This document shows, one piece after another, positions 17,285 to 26,767 of a stretch of 64,000 nt of DNA. The stretch comes from Nocardioides cavernaquae (GTDB lineage: Bacteria > Actinomycetota > Actinomycetes > Propionibacteriales > Nocardioidaceae). How positions within the stretch are numbered: position 1 is the first letter of the stretch; every line of letters begins with the position of its first letter. Where the stretch lies: NCBI RefSeq assembly GCF_003600895.1, contig NZ_QYRP01000002.1, positions 1,116,001 through 1,180,000 of the forward strand. Reading direction: 5' to 3'. A program made the position numbers and the translations under genes. Below the pieces are notes generated by a model. That model was not told where the DNA came from. It ran no database searches and worked only from the letters and a program-made list of their open reading frames with translations.

Positions 17285-17899
17285 CTACTCGGAGCGGGCG
17301 GCGTGGAACGGTTCGGGGGCCGTCCAGCCGCGCCACGAGGCAAGCAGTCGCCACACGATCGTGACCCCTGCGGCCACCACGACCACCAGCACTGTCGGCA
17401 GGTCGAGACGGGTGCCGACGACCGCGAGCCCCGCACCCGCCAGCGCGGGGATTGCGTAGAGGTCACGCCGGCGAAGGACGGTCGGGACCTCCCCCGCGAG
17501 CACGTCACGGATCACGCCTCCGCCCACTCCGGTGACCAGTCCGAGGATCGTGGCGGGCATCGGGCCCAGACCGTACTCGGTCGCCTTGAGCGCACCGGCG
17601 ACGCTGAACAGCCCCAGCCCGATCGCATCGAAGACGTTGATCAGCGGCTGCAGTCGATTGATCGCCGGGTGCAGGAAGAACGTGATCAGCCCACCGAGCA
17701 ACGCCGCCGTGAGGTAGCGCCAGTCGGAGAGGCCCGGCGGCGGGACGTCTCCGATGAGTACGTCGCGCAGCCAGCCGCCGCCGAGTCCGGTGACCGTGCC
17801 GAGCACTGCGACGCCGACGATGTCGAGCCGCATCCGCACGGCGGTGAGCCCGCCCGAGATGCCGAACACGAACATCGCGAGCAGGTCGACGATCACCAC
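17285..17899 (-). CDS. TRIC-type / UPF0126 membrane protein
   Basis: 204 residues, almost entirely membrane segments, consisting of two repeats each with a glycine-rich kink: TGLGGGWLRDVLIG in the first half and TGVGGGVIRDVLAG in the second. This duplicated GGGxxRDVL pattern is diagnostic of the bacterial TRIC (trimeric intracellular cation channel, UPF0126/YicG) family, which conducts monovalent cations in characterised members. It starts 65 bp from the divergent ProC-like gene and is likely cotranscribed with the lipoate ligase-like gene. Confidence 0.88.
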   Translation of the reverse strand: MVIVDLLAMFVFGISGGLTAVRMRLDIVGVAVLGTVTGLGGGWLRDVLIGDVPPPGLSDWRYLTAALLGGLITFFLHPAINRLQPLINVFDAIGLGLFSVAGALKATEYGLGPMPATILGLVTGVGGGVIRDVLAGEVPTVLRRRDLYAIPALAGAGLAVVGTRLDLPTVLVVVVAAGVTIVWRLLASWRGWTAPEPFHAARSE

Positions 17900-17964
17900 G
17901 AGATCACCATGCCCTCACCATGGCTGCGAGTGAACCACGCCCGCGGGTCGATAGGTTGGAGCCC

Positions 17965-18732
17965 ATGACCACCTACGGCATCCTCGGTGTCGGATCCATC
18001 GCCTCCGCGATCGTCACCGGGCTGTGCGACGGGGTCTCCGATGCCCCCGAGATCGTGCTCTCACCGCGCAACGCGGACCGGGCCGCCGCGCTCGCCTCGA
18101 CCTTCCCGTCCGTGCGCACGGCGACGACCAACCAGGCCGTGGTCGACGCCAGCGACGTGGTCCTCGTCTGCGTGCTCCCGGAGCAGGCGCCCGAGGTGCT
18201 GCGCGGGCTCGCGTTCCGCGCGGACCACCGGGTCGTCAGCGCCGTCGCGGGCCTCCCGCTCGGCGACCTCGCCGCGCTCGTTGCGCCGGCGCAGGAGATC
18301 GCGCGCAGCATCCCGCTCATGGCCGTCGCGACCCGCGGCGGCACGACGCCGGTCTTCCCTGCGACACCCTCCGCGACCACGCTCTACGACCTGCTCGGCA
18401 CGAGCCTGCACGTCGACACGGAGGCGACGTTCGACGCGATCGTGGGCGCCTCCGCGACCGTCGCGGCGTACTTCGACTACCTCGGGACGATCACGGCGTG
18501 GCTGGCCGACCGCGGTCTGGCACCCGGCGACGCCGGGCCGTACGTCGCCGCGACCTTCGCCTCGCTGACCGACGAGCTGTCCCGTCCGGAGGTGGACTTC
18601 GGCGCGCTCGCGCAGGCCCACACCACCCCCGGCGGCCTCAACGAGCAGTTCGCCCGTGACCTGAGGCAAGCCGGCATCACGGACGCCGTGCGCCGCGGGC
18701 TGGACCGCATCCACGCCCGCGTGCGCGGCTGA
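17965..18732 (+). CDS. Pyrroline-5-carboxylate reductase family protein
   Basis: 255 residues with an N-terminal NADP-binding Rossmann fold (YGILGVGSIASAIVTGL) and the helical C-terminal dimerisation domain of the ProC family (HTTPGGLNEQFARDL). ProC reduces pyrroline-5-carboxylate to proline. This protein is slightly shorter than classical ProC and carries ARSIPLMAVATRGG where ProC usually has a conserved R-x-MPN. It is therefore probably a paralogue acting on a related imine. It ends 7 bp from the convergent monooxygenase gene. Confidence 0.75.
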   Translation: MTTYGILGVGSIASAIVTGLCDGVSDAPEIVLSPRNADRAAALASTFPSVRTATTNQAVVDASDVVLVCVLPEQAPEVLRGLAFRADHRVVSAVAGLPLGDLAALVAPAQEIARSIPLMAVATRGGTTPVFPATPSATTLYDLLGTSLHVDTEATFDAIVGASATVAAYFDYLGTITAWLADRGLAPGDAGPYVAATFASLTDELSRPEVDFGALAQAHTTPGGLNEQFARDLRQAGITDAVRRGLDRIHARVRG

Positions 18733-18739
18733 GCCCGCC

Positions 18740-20431
18740 CTAGTCCTCCAGCACCAGCGGGGCGATCTCGTCGAAGACGTCGCCCGGGCCCGGGTTCTCC
18801 GGTTCGGTCGCGCCACCGAACTGGTGCATGACGCCCCACACCGCGTTGAGCGCGGTGGTGACCGCACCCTCGGCCCAGCCAGCCGTCCACGACACGTCGT
18901 CACCGGCCAGGAAGAGACCGCGGAAGTGCGGCGCCAGCCGGTCCTGCATGAAGTGCGTGTAGAGCCGCTCCTGGTAGCGGTAGTGCCCGGGCAGGTTGGC
19001 CTTGAAGGCACCCATGAAGGACCGCTCGGCCTCCCACGAGATGGTCACCGGGGTGGCGATGATGTGCGAGCGGATGTCGACCCCGGGGTAGATCTGGGCC
19101 AGCGAGTTGAGCATGATCTCGGTGCGCTGGTGCGCGTCGAGCGGCAGCAGCTTGAGCGAGTCGTCGGACCACGTGTAGCTCAGGCAGATCAGGCCGGGCT
19201 TCCCCTCGCCCTGGTCGAGCAGGTAGGTGCCGCGGCTCATCCGGTCGGTCAACGTCATGCTCATGACCTCGCGGCCGGTGCCTTCGTCGATGTCCTTCCA
19301 GAAGGGACGGTCGACCAGCACGAAGACCTTGCTCGAGCCCATGTAGTGCGTGCGCTCGATGGCGGTCCAGTGGTCGATCGGGAGCAGCCGCTCGTCGGCC
19401 CGGATCGTGTTGAGCAGCATCCACGACTGTGCGGTGTAGATGACCGCCGGGAACGTCTCGATGTTGCCGTCGGCATCGGTGACGGTGAAGTTGTCGGGTT
19501 CGGTGCGCCGGATCTCACGGACCGCTCCGCGGGGGCGGCCGTCCTCGTGCAGGGACTGCACCGACGTCCCCTCCGGCCAGTACGCCGCGCCCTCGACCGG
19601 GCGCGACCAGAGCCGCTCGGGCAGCTGCTGCGAGCCGCCGTCGATGCCGCGATGGTGGTCGTCAGCCGCGGTCAGGACAACGCGGAGGATCTCGAGGATC
19701 GAGTTCGGGTAGTCGGTGTCCCAGCCACCGGTGCCGAAGCCGACCTGGCCGAAGATCTCGCGCAGCCGGAAACTCCGGAACGCCTCGCTGCGGGCGAGGA
19801 AGCCGTAGAAGGTCTCGTCGTCGAGCCGCGTGACGAGGTCGTTCCAGATCGCCTTGAGCTTCACCGTGTCGCGGGTCCGGATCGCATCCTGCAGGGGAAT
19901 CAGCTCGGCGTGCTGCTCGAGGGTCTGCTGCCACGCCTCGGCAACCGCGCGGTACTCATCGGGAAGGTCGTCGAGCGTGCGCGCGTAGTGCGTCTCCCCC
20001 TTGAGGTCGACGACGGTGCTCGGGGCAGCCTCGGAGAGCGGGTTGGGAAACTCGGTGGTGGTCAACCCCATCGCGTCGAGGTAGTGGAAGAGCGTCGTCG
20101 ACGACGGAGGAAACCGCATCGAGCCCATCTCGGCGACGACACCGGGATGTCCCTCGAAGCCGACCGAGCGCATGCGCCCACCGATCTGGTCGGCCTCGTA
20201 GATGACGGGCTGGAAGCCCATGCGCAGCAGCTCACGGGCGGCGATCATGCCGGACAGCCCGCCGCCGACGATGGCGATGCGGCTGCCATGCGCAGTCGTC
20301 GGGATCGACCCGATCCCCGCGGGGTGCGCCACCCAGTCGTCGTACGCGAAGGGGAAGTCGGGTCCGAACATCGTGATCGGGGCGGCGGGCTCCTCCGCGT
20401 GGGAGGGCGTGGTGGGGATCGCCGAGGTCAT
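18740..20431 (-). CDS. FAD-dependent amino-acid 2-monooxygenase, probably arginine-specific
   Basis: 563 residues of the flavin amine oxidase fold in the tryptophan/lysine 2-monooxygenase branch. The FAD-binding motif is RIAIVGGGLSGMIAARELL (about 51-69), followed by YEADQIGGRMRS and GSMRFPPS, with the C-terminal FAD contact FLAGDDVSWTAGWAEGA. These enzymes convert an L-amino acid plus O2 to the amide shortened by one carbon, CO2 and water. The genes translationally upstream are a C-N hydrolase (4-bp overlap) and a guanidinobutyrase-type ureohydrolase. This points to arginine as substrate with 4-guanidinobutyramide as product, rather than lysine or tryptophan. Substrate is inferred from context. 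Confidence 0.8.
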   Translation of the reverse strand: MTSAIPTTPSHAEEPAAPITMFGPDFPFAYDDWVAHPAGIGSIPTTAHGSRIAIVGGGLSGMIAARELLRMGFQPVIYEADQIGGRMRSVGFEGHPGVVAEMGSMRFPPSSTTLFHYLDAMGLTTTEFPNPLSEAAPSTVVDLKGETHYARTLDDLPDEYRAVAEAWQQTLEQHAELIPLQDAIRTRDTVKLKAIWNDLVTRLDDETFYGFLARSEAFRSFRLREIFGQVGFGTGGWDTDYPNSILEILRVVLTAADDHHRGIDGGSQQLPERLWSRPVEGAAYWPEGTSVQSLHEDGRPRGAVREIRRTEPDNFTVTDADGNIETFPAVIYTAQSWMLLNTIRADERLLPIDHWTAIERTHYMGSSKVFVLVDRPFWKDIDEGTGREVMSMTLTDRMSRGTYLLDQGEGKPGLICLSYTWSDDSLKLLPLDAHQRTEIMLNSLAQIYPGVDIRSHIIATPVTISWEAERSFMGAFKANLPGHYRYQERLYTHFMQDRLAPHFRGLFLAGDDVSWTAGWAEGAVTTALNAVWGVMHQFGGATEPENPGPGDVFDEIAPLVLED

Positions 20432-21303
20432 CGGGCAGTCTCCTTCTCGGTGACGGCTTCCGCGACGGGTCGCTCCTCGATCAAGGATCGGTAGAGGGCG
20501 GGTCGACGGTCGCTGAGGTGGGTGTTGTCGGCGCGCGACATCGCGAGCCGGGCCGGATCGATCTCGGCCAGCAACAGCTCGTCACCGGAGCCTGCACGGG
20601 CGAGGTCGGACCCGTCGGGTCCGACCACACAGCTCTCGCCGCAGTAGAGGAGCGTGCCCTCGGCACCACTGCGGTTGGCGTACGCGACGTACACCTGGTT
20701 CTCGTAGGCGCGCGCGGGCACGATCGTGCGCGCGACCACCTCGTAGGGGCGCATCAAGGCGGTCGGCACCGCGACCAGGTCGGCCCCGGCCAGCGCGAGC
20801 GTGCGCACCGCCTCGGGGAACTCGACGTCGTAGCAGATCGCGATGCCGACGCGTACGCCGTCGAGCTCAGCCAGCGCGGTGAACCCGTCCCCCGGGGAGT
20901 ACGACGCGAGGTCGACGTCGCCGTAGAGGTGGCACTTGCGGTGCTTGGCGAGTTGAGTGCGCAAGTGGCTGTCTTCGCCAGTTGGCTGCGCACTCGACTC
21001 AGTGAGCTGGCCGGCGATCAGCCCGCCGTCGATCAGCTGGGCGCTGTTGAAGACGCGGTCGCCGTCACGCTCGGGGAAGCCGTAGAGAATCGCCAGGCCT
21101 GCCTCGGCGGCGATCGCCGCGATCTCCTGGGCCCAGGGCCCGTCAGCGGGCTGGGCGAGATCGGCGATGCCGGGCACGGCGTACCCACTTGTGAAGGCCT
21201 CCGGGACGACGAGCAGCCGCGCACCCGCGGCGGCAGCCTCGAGGGCGCGCGAGCGGAGCTGGCCCAGGTCAGCCGATCCGGTCTGCCAGACGGCAATGCG
21301 CAT
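20428..21303 (-). CDS. Carbon-nitrogen hydrolase, likely 4-guanidinobutyramide amidase
   Basis: 291 residues of the nitrilase superfamily with the catalytic triad visible: Glu in VVPEAFTSGY, Lys in HRKCHLYGD and Cys in GIAICYDVEFPE. It would hydrolyse the amide made by the adjacent monooxygenase to 4-guanidinobutyrate and ammonia. The 4-bp overlap with the monooxygenase start couples the two. Just before the catalytic Lys there is an unusual extra segment (about 20 residues, LTESSAQPTGEDSHLRTQLA) whose DNA is a near-perfect inverted repeat (20951-20999). This looks like a palindromic element inserted in frame. Activity may or may not be retained. Confidence 0.8.
   Translation of the reverse strand: MRIAVWQTGSADLGQLRSRALEAAAAGARLLVVPEAFTSGYAVPGIADLAQPADGPWAQEIAAIAAEAGLAILYGFPERDGDRVFNSAQLIDGGLIAGQLTESSAQPTGEDSHLRTQLAKHRKCHLYGDVDLASYSPGDGFTALAELDGVRVGIAICYDVEFPEAVRTLALAGADLVAVPTALMRPYEVVARTIVPARAYENQVYVAYANRSGAEGTLLYCGESCVVGPDGSDLARAGSGDELLLAEIDPARLAMSRADNTHLSDRRPALYRSLIEERPVAEAVTEKETAR
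20951..20999. repeat. Palindromic insertion inside the amidase gene
   Basis: Left arm 20951-20969 and right arm 20977-20999 form an inverted repeat: a 12/13-bp matching outer part (AGTTGAGTGCGCA against the complement of TGCGCACTCGACT) and a second matching block near the loop. It falls within the coding region at a place where nitrilase homologues have only a short loop, and it preserves the frame. Confidence 0.65.
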
Positions 21304-21313
21304 GACGACAGCC

Positions 21314-22303
21314 TCAGGCACTGCGGCCGTTGAGCGCCATGAGCGAGACCAGTTCGTAGGCAACGTGTGATGCGGCGATGGCGGTGATGTCTGCGTGGTC
21401 GTAGGCCGGGGCGACCTCGACGACGTCGGCGCCGACGATGTTGGTGCCGGCCAGGCCACGCAGGATCGCGAGCAGCTCGCGGCTGGTCATGCCGCCCGCC
21501 TCGGGGGTGCCGGTGCCGGGGGCGTGGGCCGGGTCGAGGCAGTCGATGTCGATGGAGATGTAGAGCGGGCGGTCGCCGATGCGCTCGCGCAGCGCCTGGA
21601 CGACGGCGGGGACGCCCTCGTTCATGATGTCCATCGCCGTCGTGATGCCGAAGCCCATGCGGGCGTCGTCGGTCAGGTCGTCCTTGGAGTAGAGCGGGCC
21701 GCGGATGCCGGCGTGAGCCAGCGCCTCAGTGTCGAGCAGGTCCTCCTCGAAGGCCCGGCGGAACGGCGTGCCGTGGGTGTAGTCGGCGCCGAAGTAGGTG
21801 TCCCAGGTGTCGAGGTGCGCGTCGAAGTGGAGCAGCGCGACAGGTCCGTGGCGACGCTTCATCTCGCGCAGCAGCGGCAGCGCGATCGTGTGGTCGCCAC
21901 CGATCGTCACGATCTTCGAGCCGGCGTCGAGCAGGGTGGAGGCGCCCTCCTGCACGGCGTCGAGCGCCTCGGGGATGTTGTAGGGGTTGCACGCGATGTC
22001 GCCCGCGTCGGCCACCTGCACCGCGGCGAACGGCGAGACGTCCAGGCCCGGGTGGTAGGGACGCAGCAGCCGGCTGGCCTCACGGATCTGGGCAGGCGCG
22101 AAGCGGGCACCCGGCCGGTAGGAGACGCCACTGTCGAACGGCACGCCCATCACGGCGATGTCGGCGCGGCCGACGTCCTCGAGGCGCGGGAGCCGGGCGA
22201 AGGTCGCGATGCCCGCGAAGCGCGGGACCTTCGACGAGTCGACCGGGCCGACGGGTTCCGTGGACCCCGTGGACGCTGCGGTTGCGGTGGTGGCTTCGAT
22301 CAT
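21314..22303 (-). CDS. Guanidinobutyrase / agmatinase family ureohydrolase
   Basis: 329 residues of the arginase-agmatinase fold. All metal-ligand motifs are present: [13 protein letters not shown], and [17 protein letters not shown] with the second aspartate pair. The reaction splits urea from a guanidino compound using two Mn ions. Located 10 bp upstream of the amidase and monooxygenase genes, the expected substrate is 4-guanidinobutyrate, giving GABA plus urea. Agmatinase (giving putrescine) is the main alternative, but AguA/AguB already cover agmatine in this window. It is the first enzyme gene after the cupin regulator on this strand. Confidence 0.88.
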   Translation of the reverse strand: MIEATTATAASTGSTEPVGPVDSSKVPRFAGIATFARLPRLEDVGRADIAVMGVPFDSGVSYRPGARFAPAQIREASRLLRPYHPGLDVSPFAAVQVADAGDIACNPYNIPEALDAVQEGASTLLDAGSKIVTIGGDHTIALPLLREMKRRHGPVALLHFDAHLDTWDTYFGADYTHGTPFRRAFEEDLLDTEALAHAGIRGPLYSKDDLTDDARMGFGITTAMDIMNEGVPAVVQALRERIGDRPLYISIDIDCLDPAHAPGTGTPEAGGMTSRELLAILRGLAGTNIVGADVVEVAPAYDHADITAIAASHVAYELVSLMALNGRSA

Positions 22304-22319
22304 GACGGGGTACTCCGGT

Positions 22320-22940
22320 TCAGTCGCGGGGAAGGTCGCGGGAGGGCAGATCGCGGGAGGGCAGGGCGGGCGAGAAGACCCAGAGCACCTGGGTCATGCC
22401 GTCGTCGAGCGCGCTGTGGAACGTGTGCTGGGCGTGGGGCGCGAAGGTGAGCGTGTCGCCCTGCTCGAGGACGATCTCCTCGTCACGCAAGGTCACGGTG
22501 AGGCGGCCGGAGACCACGAAGACGAACTCGACATCGGCCGGGAGGCTGTAGGGCTCGTCGCCGCTGCCCCCACCGGGCTCGATCTCGCTGAGGATGGCCT
22601 GCAGCCGCTGCTCACCCCGCGGGGTCAGCAGGAACTCGGTCATCCCGACGCCGCCGAAGTTGATGACGGGGTACGCCGCGCGGCGTACGACGTCGCCGGA
22701 CGGGGCGTCGAAGAGCTCCCCGACGGAGATCTGGAGCGACTCGCAGATCCGCATCAGCGACGCCACGGACGCGGTCGCCTGGTCCCGCTCGATCTTGGAC
22801 AGGAAGCCCTTGGTGATGCCGGCGGACTCGGCCACGTCAGCGAGCGTCATGCGGCGCGCCAGGCGCACTGCCTTGAGCTGCGCACCGAGCCTGGTGCTCT
22901 CGGGCTGGGCGCTCTCGGGACGGGCGGCTGCAGCAGTCAT
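22320..22940 (-). CDS. XRE family regulator with C-terminal cupin domain
   Basis: 206 residues: an N-terminal helix-turn-helix (about 19-73, [20 protein letters not shown], then [14 protein letters not shown]) and a C-terminal cupin (about 105-190) with a HSALDD-type sensor core. This architecture is that of PuuR and related regulators of polyamine and amino-acid catabolism. The start at 22940 has GAAGGAG upstream. It precedes the ureohydrolase gene by 16 bp and faces the ABC transporter, so it likely controls both. The C-terminus carries a 15-bp tandem duplication ([10 protein letters not shown]). Confidence 0.88.
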   Translation of the reverse strand: MTAAAARPESAQPESTRLGAQLKAVRLARRMTLADVAESAGITKGFLSKIERDQATASVASLMRICESLQISVGELFDAPSGDVVRRAAYPVINFGGVGMTEFLLTPRGEQRLQAILSEIEPGGGSGDEPYSLPADVEFVFVVSGRLTVTLRDEEIVLEQGDTLTFAPHAQHTFHSALDDGMTQVLWVFSPALPSRDLPSRDLPRD

Positions 22941-23000
22941 GTCGACGCTCCTTCGCGTGATGTCGGCGCACAACGTGACGGGGGCCACGCCGGGTGTAAA

Positions 23001-23067
23001 CATCATGAAACACTATCGGCCTGTCAGGAAACAAGGGTTGACAGCAAGGAAACTGCGGGTCCATGCT
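23001..23067 (+). promoter_or_regulatory. Three 21-bp phased GAAAC boxes overlapping a promoter
   Basis: GAAAC occurs at 23007, 23028 and 23049, exactly 21 bases apart, each preceded by (C/A)A(T/G)G-type bases, so the boxes lie on one face of the helix. A -35 TTGACA (23038-23043) and a possible -10 CATGCT (23062-23067, spacer 18) overlap the second and third boxes and read toward the transporter genes. This is the likely operator of the cupin-HTH regulator. Confidence 0.6.
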
Positions 23068-23169
23068 CGGGTGACCCGGAACACATTCCAGCCGATCGCC
23101 CCCGATCCGAAGCCGCTGCTCCGGCCCTTGATCTCGCCCCCGAGCCCCTGATCCCCGAGGTGAATTCGC

Positions 23170-24093
23170 ATGACCCCGTCGCTCACGTTCCGCCGCCCTG
23201 CCTCCTTGCTGGCCGCCGCCGCCGCAACCTGCGCCCTCCTCACCGCGTGCGGTGGCGAGTCGTCCGACGCGCCCAGGTCGGAGGCCACCATCGCCACGCA
23301 GAAGAAGGACGCCGCGCTCAACGCCAAGCTCCCCGAGGCGATCCGCGACGCCGGTGTCGTCAAGATCGGTACCGAGGCGCAGTACCCGCCGTTCGAGTCC
23401 CTCGCCGACGACAACAAGACGATCGTGGGTCTCGACCCCGACCTCGCGAAGGCAGCCGGCGAGCTCCTCGGCGTGAAGGTGGAGTTCACCAACACCGCGT
23501 TCGACGGCCTGCTCACCGCTCTCGACGGCGGCCGCTTCGACCTGGTGGTCGCTGCGGTGACCGACACCAAGGAGCGCGAGGCCTCCTACGACTTCGTCGA
23601 CTACTTCATGACCGGTCAGTCGATCGTCGTGAAGAAGGGCAACCCCGAGGACATCACCGGGGTCGACGACCTCTGCGGTCACCCCGTCTCCGTCCTCAAG
23701 GCCTCCACCCAGCTCAAGCTCCTCGAAGGCTTCAACACCGAGGAGTGCAAGGACGACCCGATCGACATCACCGCCCTGCAGACCGACAAGGACGCGCTGC
23801 TCCAGGTGCAGTCCGGCCGCGCGGACGCATCGTTCACCCAGGACGCCGTCGGCGTCTACAACGCCAAGAACATCGGCGGCGGCAACCAGTTCGAGATCGC
23901 CAACACCGAGGCGCTGCTCCCCACCCCGGTCGGCATGGTCTTCACCAAGGAGGACACCGAGCTGCGTGACGCGTTCCTGGCCGCCCTCGCCGAGCTCGTG
24001 GAGAACGGCACGTACGCCGACATCCTGGCCAAGCACGAGATGAGCCAGGGCGCCCTCGACGAGCCGGCGGTCAACCTGGGCGGCGCGAAGTGA
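23170..24093 (+). CDS. Amino-acid ABC transporter substrate-binding lipoprotein
   Basis: 307 residues with a lipoprotein signal peptide ending in the lipobox LLTAC (Cys about residue 27) and a family 3 solute-binding domain ([41 protein letters not shown]). It captures a polar or basic amino acid outside the membrane and passes it to the permease encoded next, whose GTG overlaps this stop. The Shine-Dalgarno is GAGGTGA at 23157-23163. Linkage to the arginine monooxygenase locus suggests arginine or another guanidino compound as ligand, though no ligand can be read from sequence. Confidence 0.92.
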   Translation: MTPSLTFRRPASLLAAAAATCALLTACGGESSDAPRSEATIATQKKDAALNAKLPEAIRDAGVVKIGTEAQYPPFESLADDNKTIVGLDPDLAKAAGELLGVKVEFTNTAFDGLLTALDGGRFDLVVAAVTDTKEREASYDFVDYFMTGQSIVVKKGNPEDITGVDDLCGHPVSVLKASTQLKLLEGFNTEECKDDPIDITALQTDKDALLQVQSGRADASFTQDAVGVYNAKNIGGGNQFEIANTEALLPTPVGMVFTKEDTELRDAFLAALAELVENGTYADILAKHEMSQGALDEPAVNLGGAK

Positions 24094-25025
24094 GCACGCA
24101 CCTCGACAGCACGGCGCCGCCGGATCCGCGCGGATCGGCTGCCACGCACGTGCCGATCAAGGCGATCCCGGTGCGCCACTACGGCCAGTGGGTCTCCGCG
24201 GTGGTTGCCGTCGTCGTCCTCGGCGCACTCTTCTGGTCGATCGGCACGAACGAGGCGATCCAGTGGAGCGTCGTCGGCGACTACCTCTTCAACGGCACGA
24301 TCCTGCGCGGCGCGGTCGTCACGCTCCAGCTCACCGCCCTCGCGATGGTCCTCGGCGTCATCGGCGGCATCCTGCTCGCGGTCATGCGGCTCTCCTCCAA
24401 CCCGGTGCTCAGCACCCTGAGCGCCGGCTATCTCTGGATCTTCCGTGGCACGCCGGTGCTCGTGCAGATCGTGCTCTGGTTCAACCTCGCCCTCGTCTTC
24501 CCGAAGCTGGGAGTCGGCTCGTTCTCGGTCGAGACCAACGAGGTGATCAGCGCGTTCGGTGCCGCCCTTCTCGCGCTGGCGCTCAACGAGGCGGCGTACA
24601 TGGCCGAGATCGTGCGCGGCGGCATCCTGTCGGTCGACCCCGGCCAGACCGAGGCCGCTCACGCGCTCGGCCTGAGCCAGGCGAAGACGATGCGCCGCGT
24701 CGTGCTCCCGCAGGCCATGCGCGTCATCGTGCCCCCGACCGGCAACGAGCTCGTCACCATGCTCAAGACCACGGCGCTCGTCGCCGTCATCGGCGCCAGC
24801 GACCTGTTCACCGAGGCCAGCAACTACGGGTCGAAGAACTTCACGACCTTCGAGATGCTGCTGGTCGCGAGCTTCTGGTACCTCGTGATGACCTCGGTCC
24901 TCAGCGTCCTGCAGTCGCGGCTCGAGCGCCGCTTCGCCCGCGGCACGCACGCCGGCACCGCTACCCGCACCGGCGGCATCACCCGCCTGTTCTTCCTGCG
25001 CAACGCCCAAGGAGGCGCCGCATGA
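24090..25025 (+). CDS. Amino-acid ABC transporter permease
   Basis: 311 residues of the HisM/GlnP type (His/Glu/Gln/Arg family), with the EAA loop near [23 protein letters not shown] that contacts the ATPase. About five to six membrane helices are seen, after a roughly 50-residue N-terminal extension. The single permease gene suggests a homodimeric channel. The start overlaps the binding-protein stop and the stop overlaps the ATPase start, so the three are tightly coupled. Confidence 0.93.
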   Translation: MSTHLDSTAPPDPRGSAATHVPIKAIPVRHYGQWVSAVVAVVVLGALFWSIGTNEAIQWSVVGDYLFNGTILRGAVVTLQLTALAMVLGVIGGILLAVMRLSSNPVLSTLSAGYLWIFRGTPVLVQIVLWFNLALVFPKLGVGSFSVETNEVISAFGAALLALALNEAAYMAEIVRGGILSVDPGQTEAAHALGLSQAKTMRRVVLPQAMRVIVPPTGNELVTMLKTTALVAVIGASDLFTEASNYGSKNFTTFEMLLVASFWYLVMTSVLSVLQSRLERRFARGTHAGTATRTGGITRLFFLRNAQGGAA

Positions 25026-25783
25026 CCGCCATGGTGAAGTCCGAGGGCGTCCACAAGTCGTTCGGCCACGTCGAGGTGCTCAAGGGCATCGACCTCGAGG
25101 TGCAGAACGGCGAGGTCTTCTGCCTGCTGGGCCCCTCGGGCTCGGGCAAGTCGACCTTCCTGCGCTGCATCAACCACCTCGAGAAGATCGACGCCGGCCG
25201 GCTGTCGGTCGACGGCAAGCCGATCGGCTACCGCGAGGTGGGCGACAAGCTCTACGAGATGCGCGAGAAGGAAGTCGCTGCGCAGCGTCGTGACATCGGC
25301 ATGGTGTTCCAGCGGTTCAACCTCTTCCCGCACATGACCGCGCTCGAGAACGTCATGGAGGCGCCGGTCCAGGTCCGGGGCGAATCCAAGGCGGTGGCGA
25401 GGGACCGCGCGGCCAAGCTGCTCGACCGGGTCGGTCTCGGCGACCGGGCGGGCAACTATCCCGCCCAGCTCTCCGGTGGCCAGCAGCAGCGCGTCGCGAT
25501 CGCCCGTGCCCTCGCGATGCAGCCCAAGCTGATGCTCTTCGACGAGCCGACCTCGGCCCTCGACCCCGAGCTCGTCGGTGAGGTCCTCAACGTCATGGGC
25601 GACCTCGCGGCCGAAGGCATGACGATGATCGTGGTCACCCACGAGATCGGTTTCGCCCGCTCCGTCGCCGACACGGTCGTCTTCATGGACGGCGGCGTCG
25701 TCGTCGAGTCCGGCGCCCCCGGCCAGGTCATCGACGCTCCCAGGCACGAGCGCACGAAGTCCTTCCTGTCCAAGGTGCTCTGA
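25022..25783 (+). CDS. Amino-acid ABC transporter ATP-binding protein
   Basis: 253 residues with Walker [11 protein letters not shown]-loop [12 protein letters not shown], signature [15 protein letters not shown], Walker [13 protein letters not shown] and switch His in VVTHEIGFA, all of the GlnQ/HisP polar amino-acid group. It energises the preceding permease. The ATG overlaps the permease stop by 4 bp, and the next gene starts only 3 bp after its stop. Confidence 0.95.
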   Translation: MTAMVKSEGVHKSFGHVEVLKGIDLEVQNGEVFCLLGPSGSGKSTFLRCINHLEKIDAGRLSVDGKPIGYREVGDKLYEMREKEVAAQRRDIGMVFQRFNLFPHMTALENVMEAPVQVRGESKAVARDRAAKLLDRVGLGDRAGNYPAQLSGGQQQRVAIARALAMQPKLMLFDEPTSALDPELVGEVLNVMGDLAAEGMTMIVVTHEIGFARSVADTVVFMDGGVVVESGAPGQVIDAPRHERTKSFLSKVL

Positions 25784-25786
25784 GGC

Positions 25787-26737
25787 GTGACGGCACCGCT
25801 GGCGGTCTACGCCTACCTGGACGACGACGTCGCGCCGGGTGTGGCAGCGCTCGAGGCGGCGGGCTTCCGCGTCGTGCAGGCAGGGTCGGACGATCCGTCG
25901 GTCCTGGCTGAGGTCGGCGCCGAGGCAGTCGCGCTGCTGGTCGGCTACGGCATGGTCGACGCGGCGCTGCTCCGGAGGCTTCCGGCGTTGCGCGTGGTGT
26001 CCCTGATCTCGCAGGGCCACGACAACGTCGATGTCTCCGCGTGCTCCCATCTGGGGATTCAGGTCGCCCACCTGCCTGCTCTGGCCACCGAGGAGGTCGC
26101 GGTCCACGCGTGGGCACTCACCCTCGCGGCGATCCGGCAGCTTCCGTTCTTCGACCGGTCCTCCCGTTCGGAGTCGACGTGGACCGCACGACCGCGGTTC
26201 GTCCCGCGCCGGCTCTCGCGGCTCGAGGTCGGCATCGTCGGCACGGGCCGCACCGCCGAGAAGTACGCCGCCCTGGCCGGCGGGCACGTCGCCGCGATCC
26301 GCAGCTGGTCGCGGAGCGGGCGCACGCTCGCCGGTGCAGCTGGGGTGGGTGACCTGCACGAGCTGCTGGGGTCCAGCGACGTGGTCTCGCTCCATGTTGC
26401 GTTGACCCCGTCGACCCAGGGACTCGTGGATGACGACTTCCTCGCGGCGATGCGCCCTGGCTCCTGGCTGGTCAACGTCGGACGCGGCGGGCTCGTCGAC
26501 TCTGCCGCCGTCGCGCGGGCACTCGACTCCGGCCGGCTCGCGGGCGTCGCGCTCGACGTACTCGACCAGGAGCCGGCGCAGCCGGGCCACCCGCTGGCCA
26601 GCCGTGACGACGTACTCCTGACTCCACACACCGCCTGGCTCTCGGAGGAGTCCGAGCTGGCCTACGTCGTCGAGCAGGCCAGCAACGTCATCGCCTGGCT
26701 GCAGACCGGCGCCGTGACCCACCCCGTCACACCGTGA
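25787..26737 (+). CDS. D-2-hydroxyacid dehydrogenase family protein
   Basis: 316 residues of the D-isomer-specific 2-hydroxyacid dehydrogenase family. Visible are the Rossmann motif VGIVGTGRTAEKYAA, the catalytic Arg in VNVGRGGLVD, Glu in DVLDQEPAQP and His in TPHTAWLSEE. It interconverts a D-2-hydroxy acid and a 2-oxo acid with NAD(P). The GTG start lies 3 bp after the ABC ATPase, so it belongs to that operon. The substrate may be related to the transported compound, for example a 2-oxo acid from amino-acid deamination; this is inference. Confidence 0.88.
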   Translation: MTAPLAVYAYLDDDVAPGVAALEAAGFRVVQAGSDDPSVLAEVGAEAVALLVGYGMVDAALLRRLPALRVVSLISQGHDNVDVSACSHLGIQVAHLPALATEEVAVHAWALTLAAIRQLPFFDRSSRSESTWTARPRFVPRRLSRLEVGIVGTGRTAEKYAALAGGHVAAIRSWSRSGRTLAGAAGVGDLHELLGSSDVVSLHVALTPSTQGLVDDDFLAAMRPGSWLVNVGRGGLVDSAAVARALDSGRLAGVALDVLDQEPAQPGHPLASRDDVLLTPHTAWLSEESELAYVVEQASNVIAWLQTGAVTHPVTP

Positions 26738-26767
26738 CTCATCGACCCACCTGCAAGGAGCACTGAC

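Noticed and set aside
20951..20999. Terminator within the amidase gene
   Set aside because: No T tract in either direction and it lies mid-gene in an intact reading frame with catalytic residues on both sides; an inserted palindrome is a better explanation.
21314..22303. Agmatinase making putrescine
   Set aside because: Possible by sequence, but linkage to the monooxygenase and amidase plus the presence of AguA/AguB for agmatine favours 4-guanidinobutyrate.
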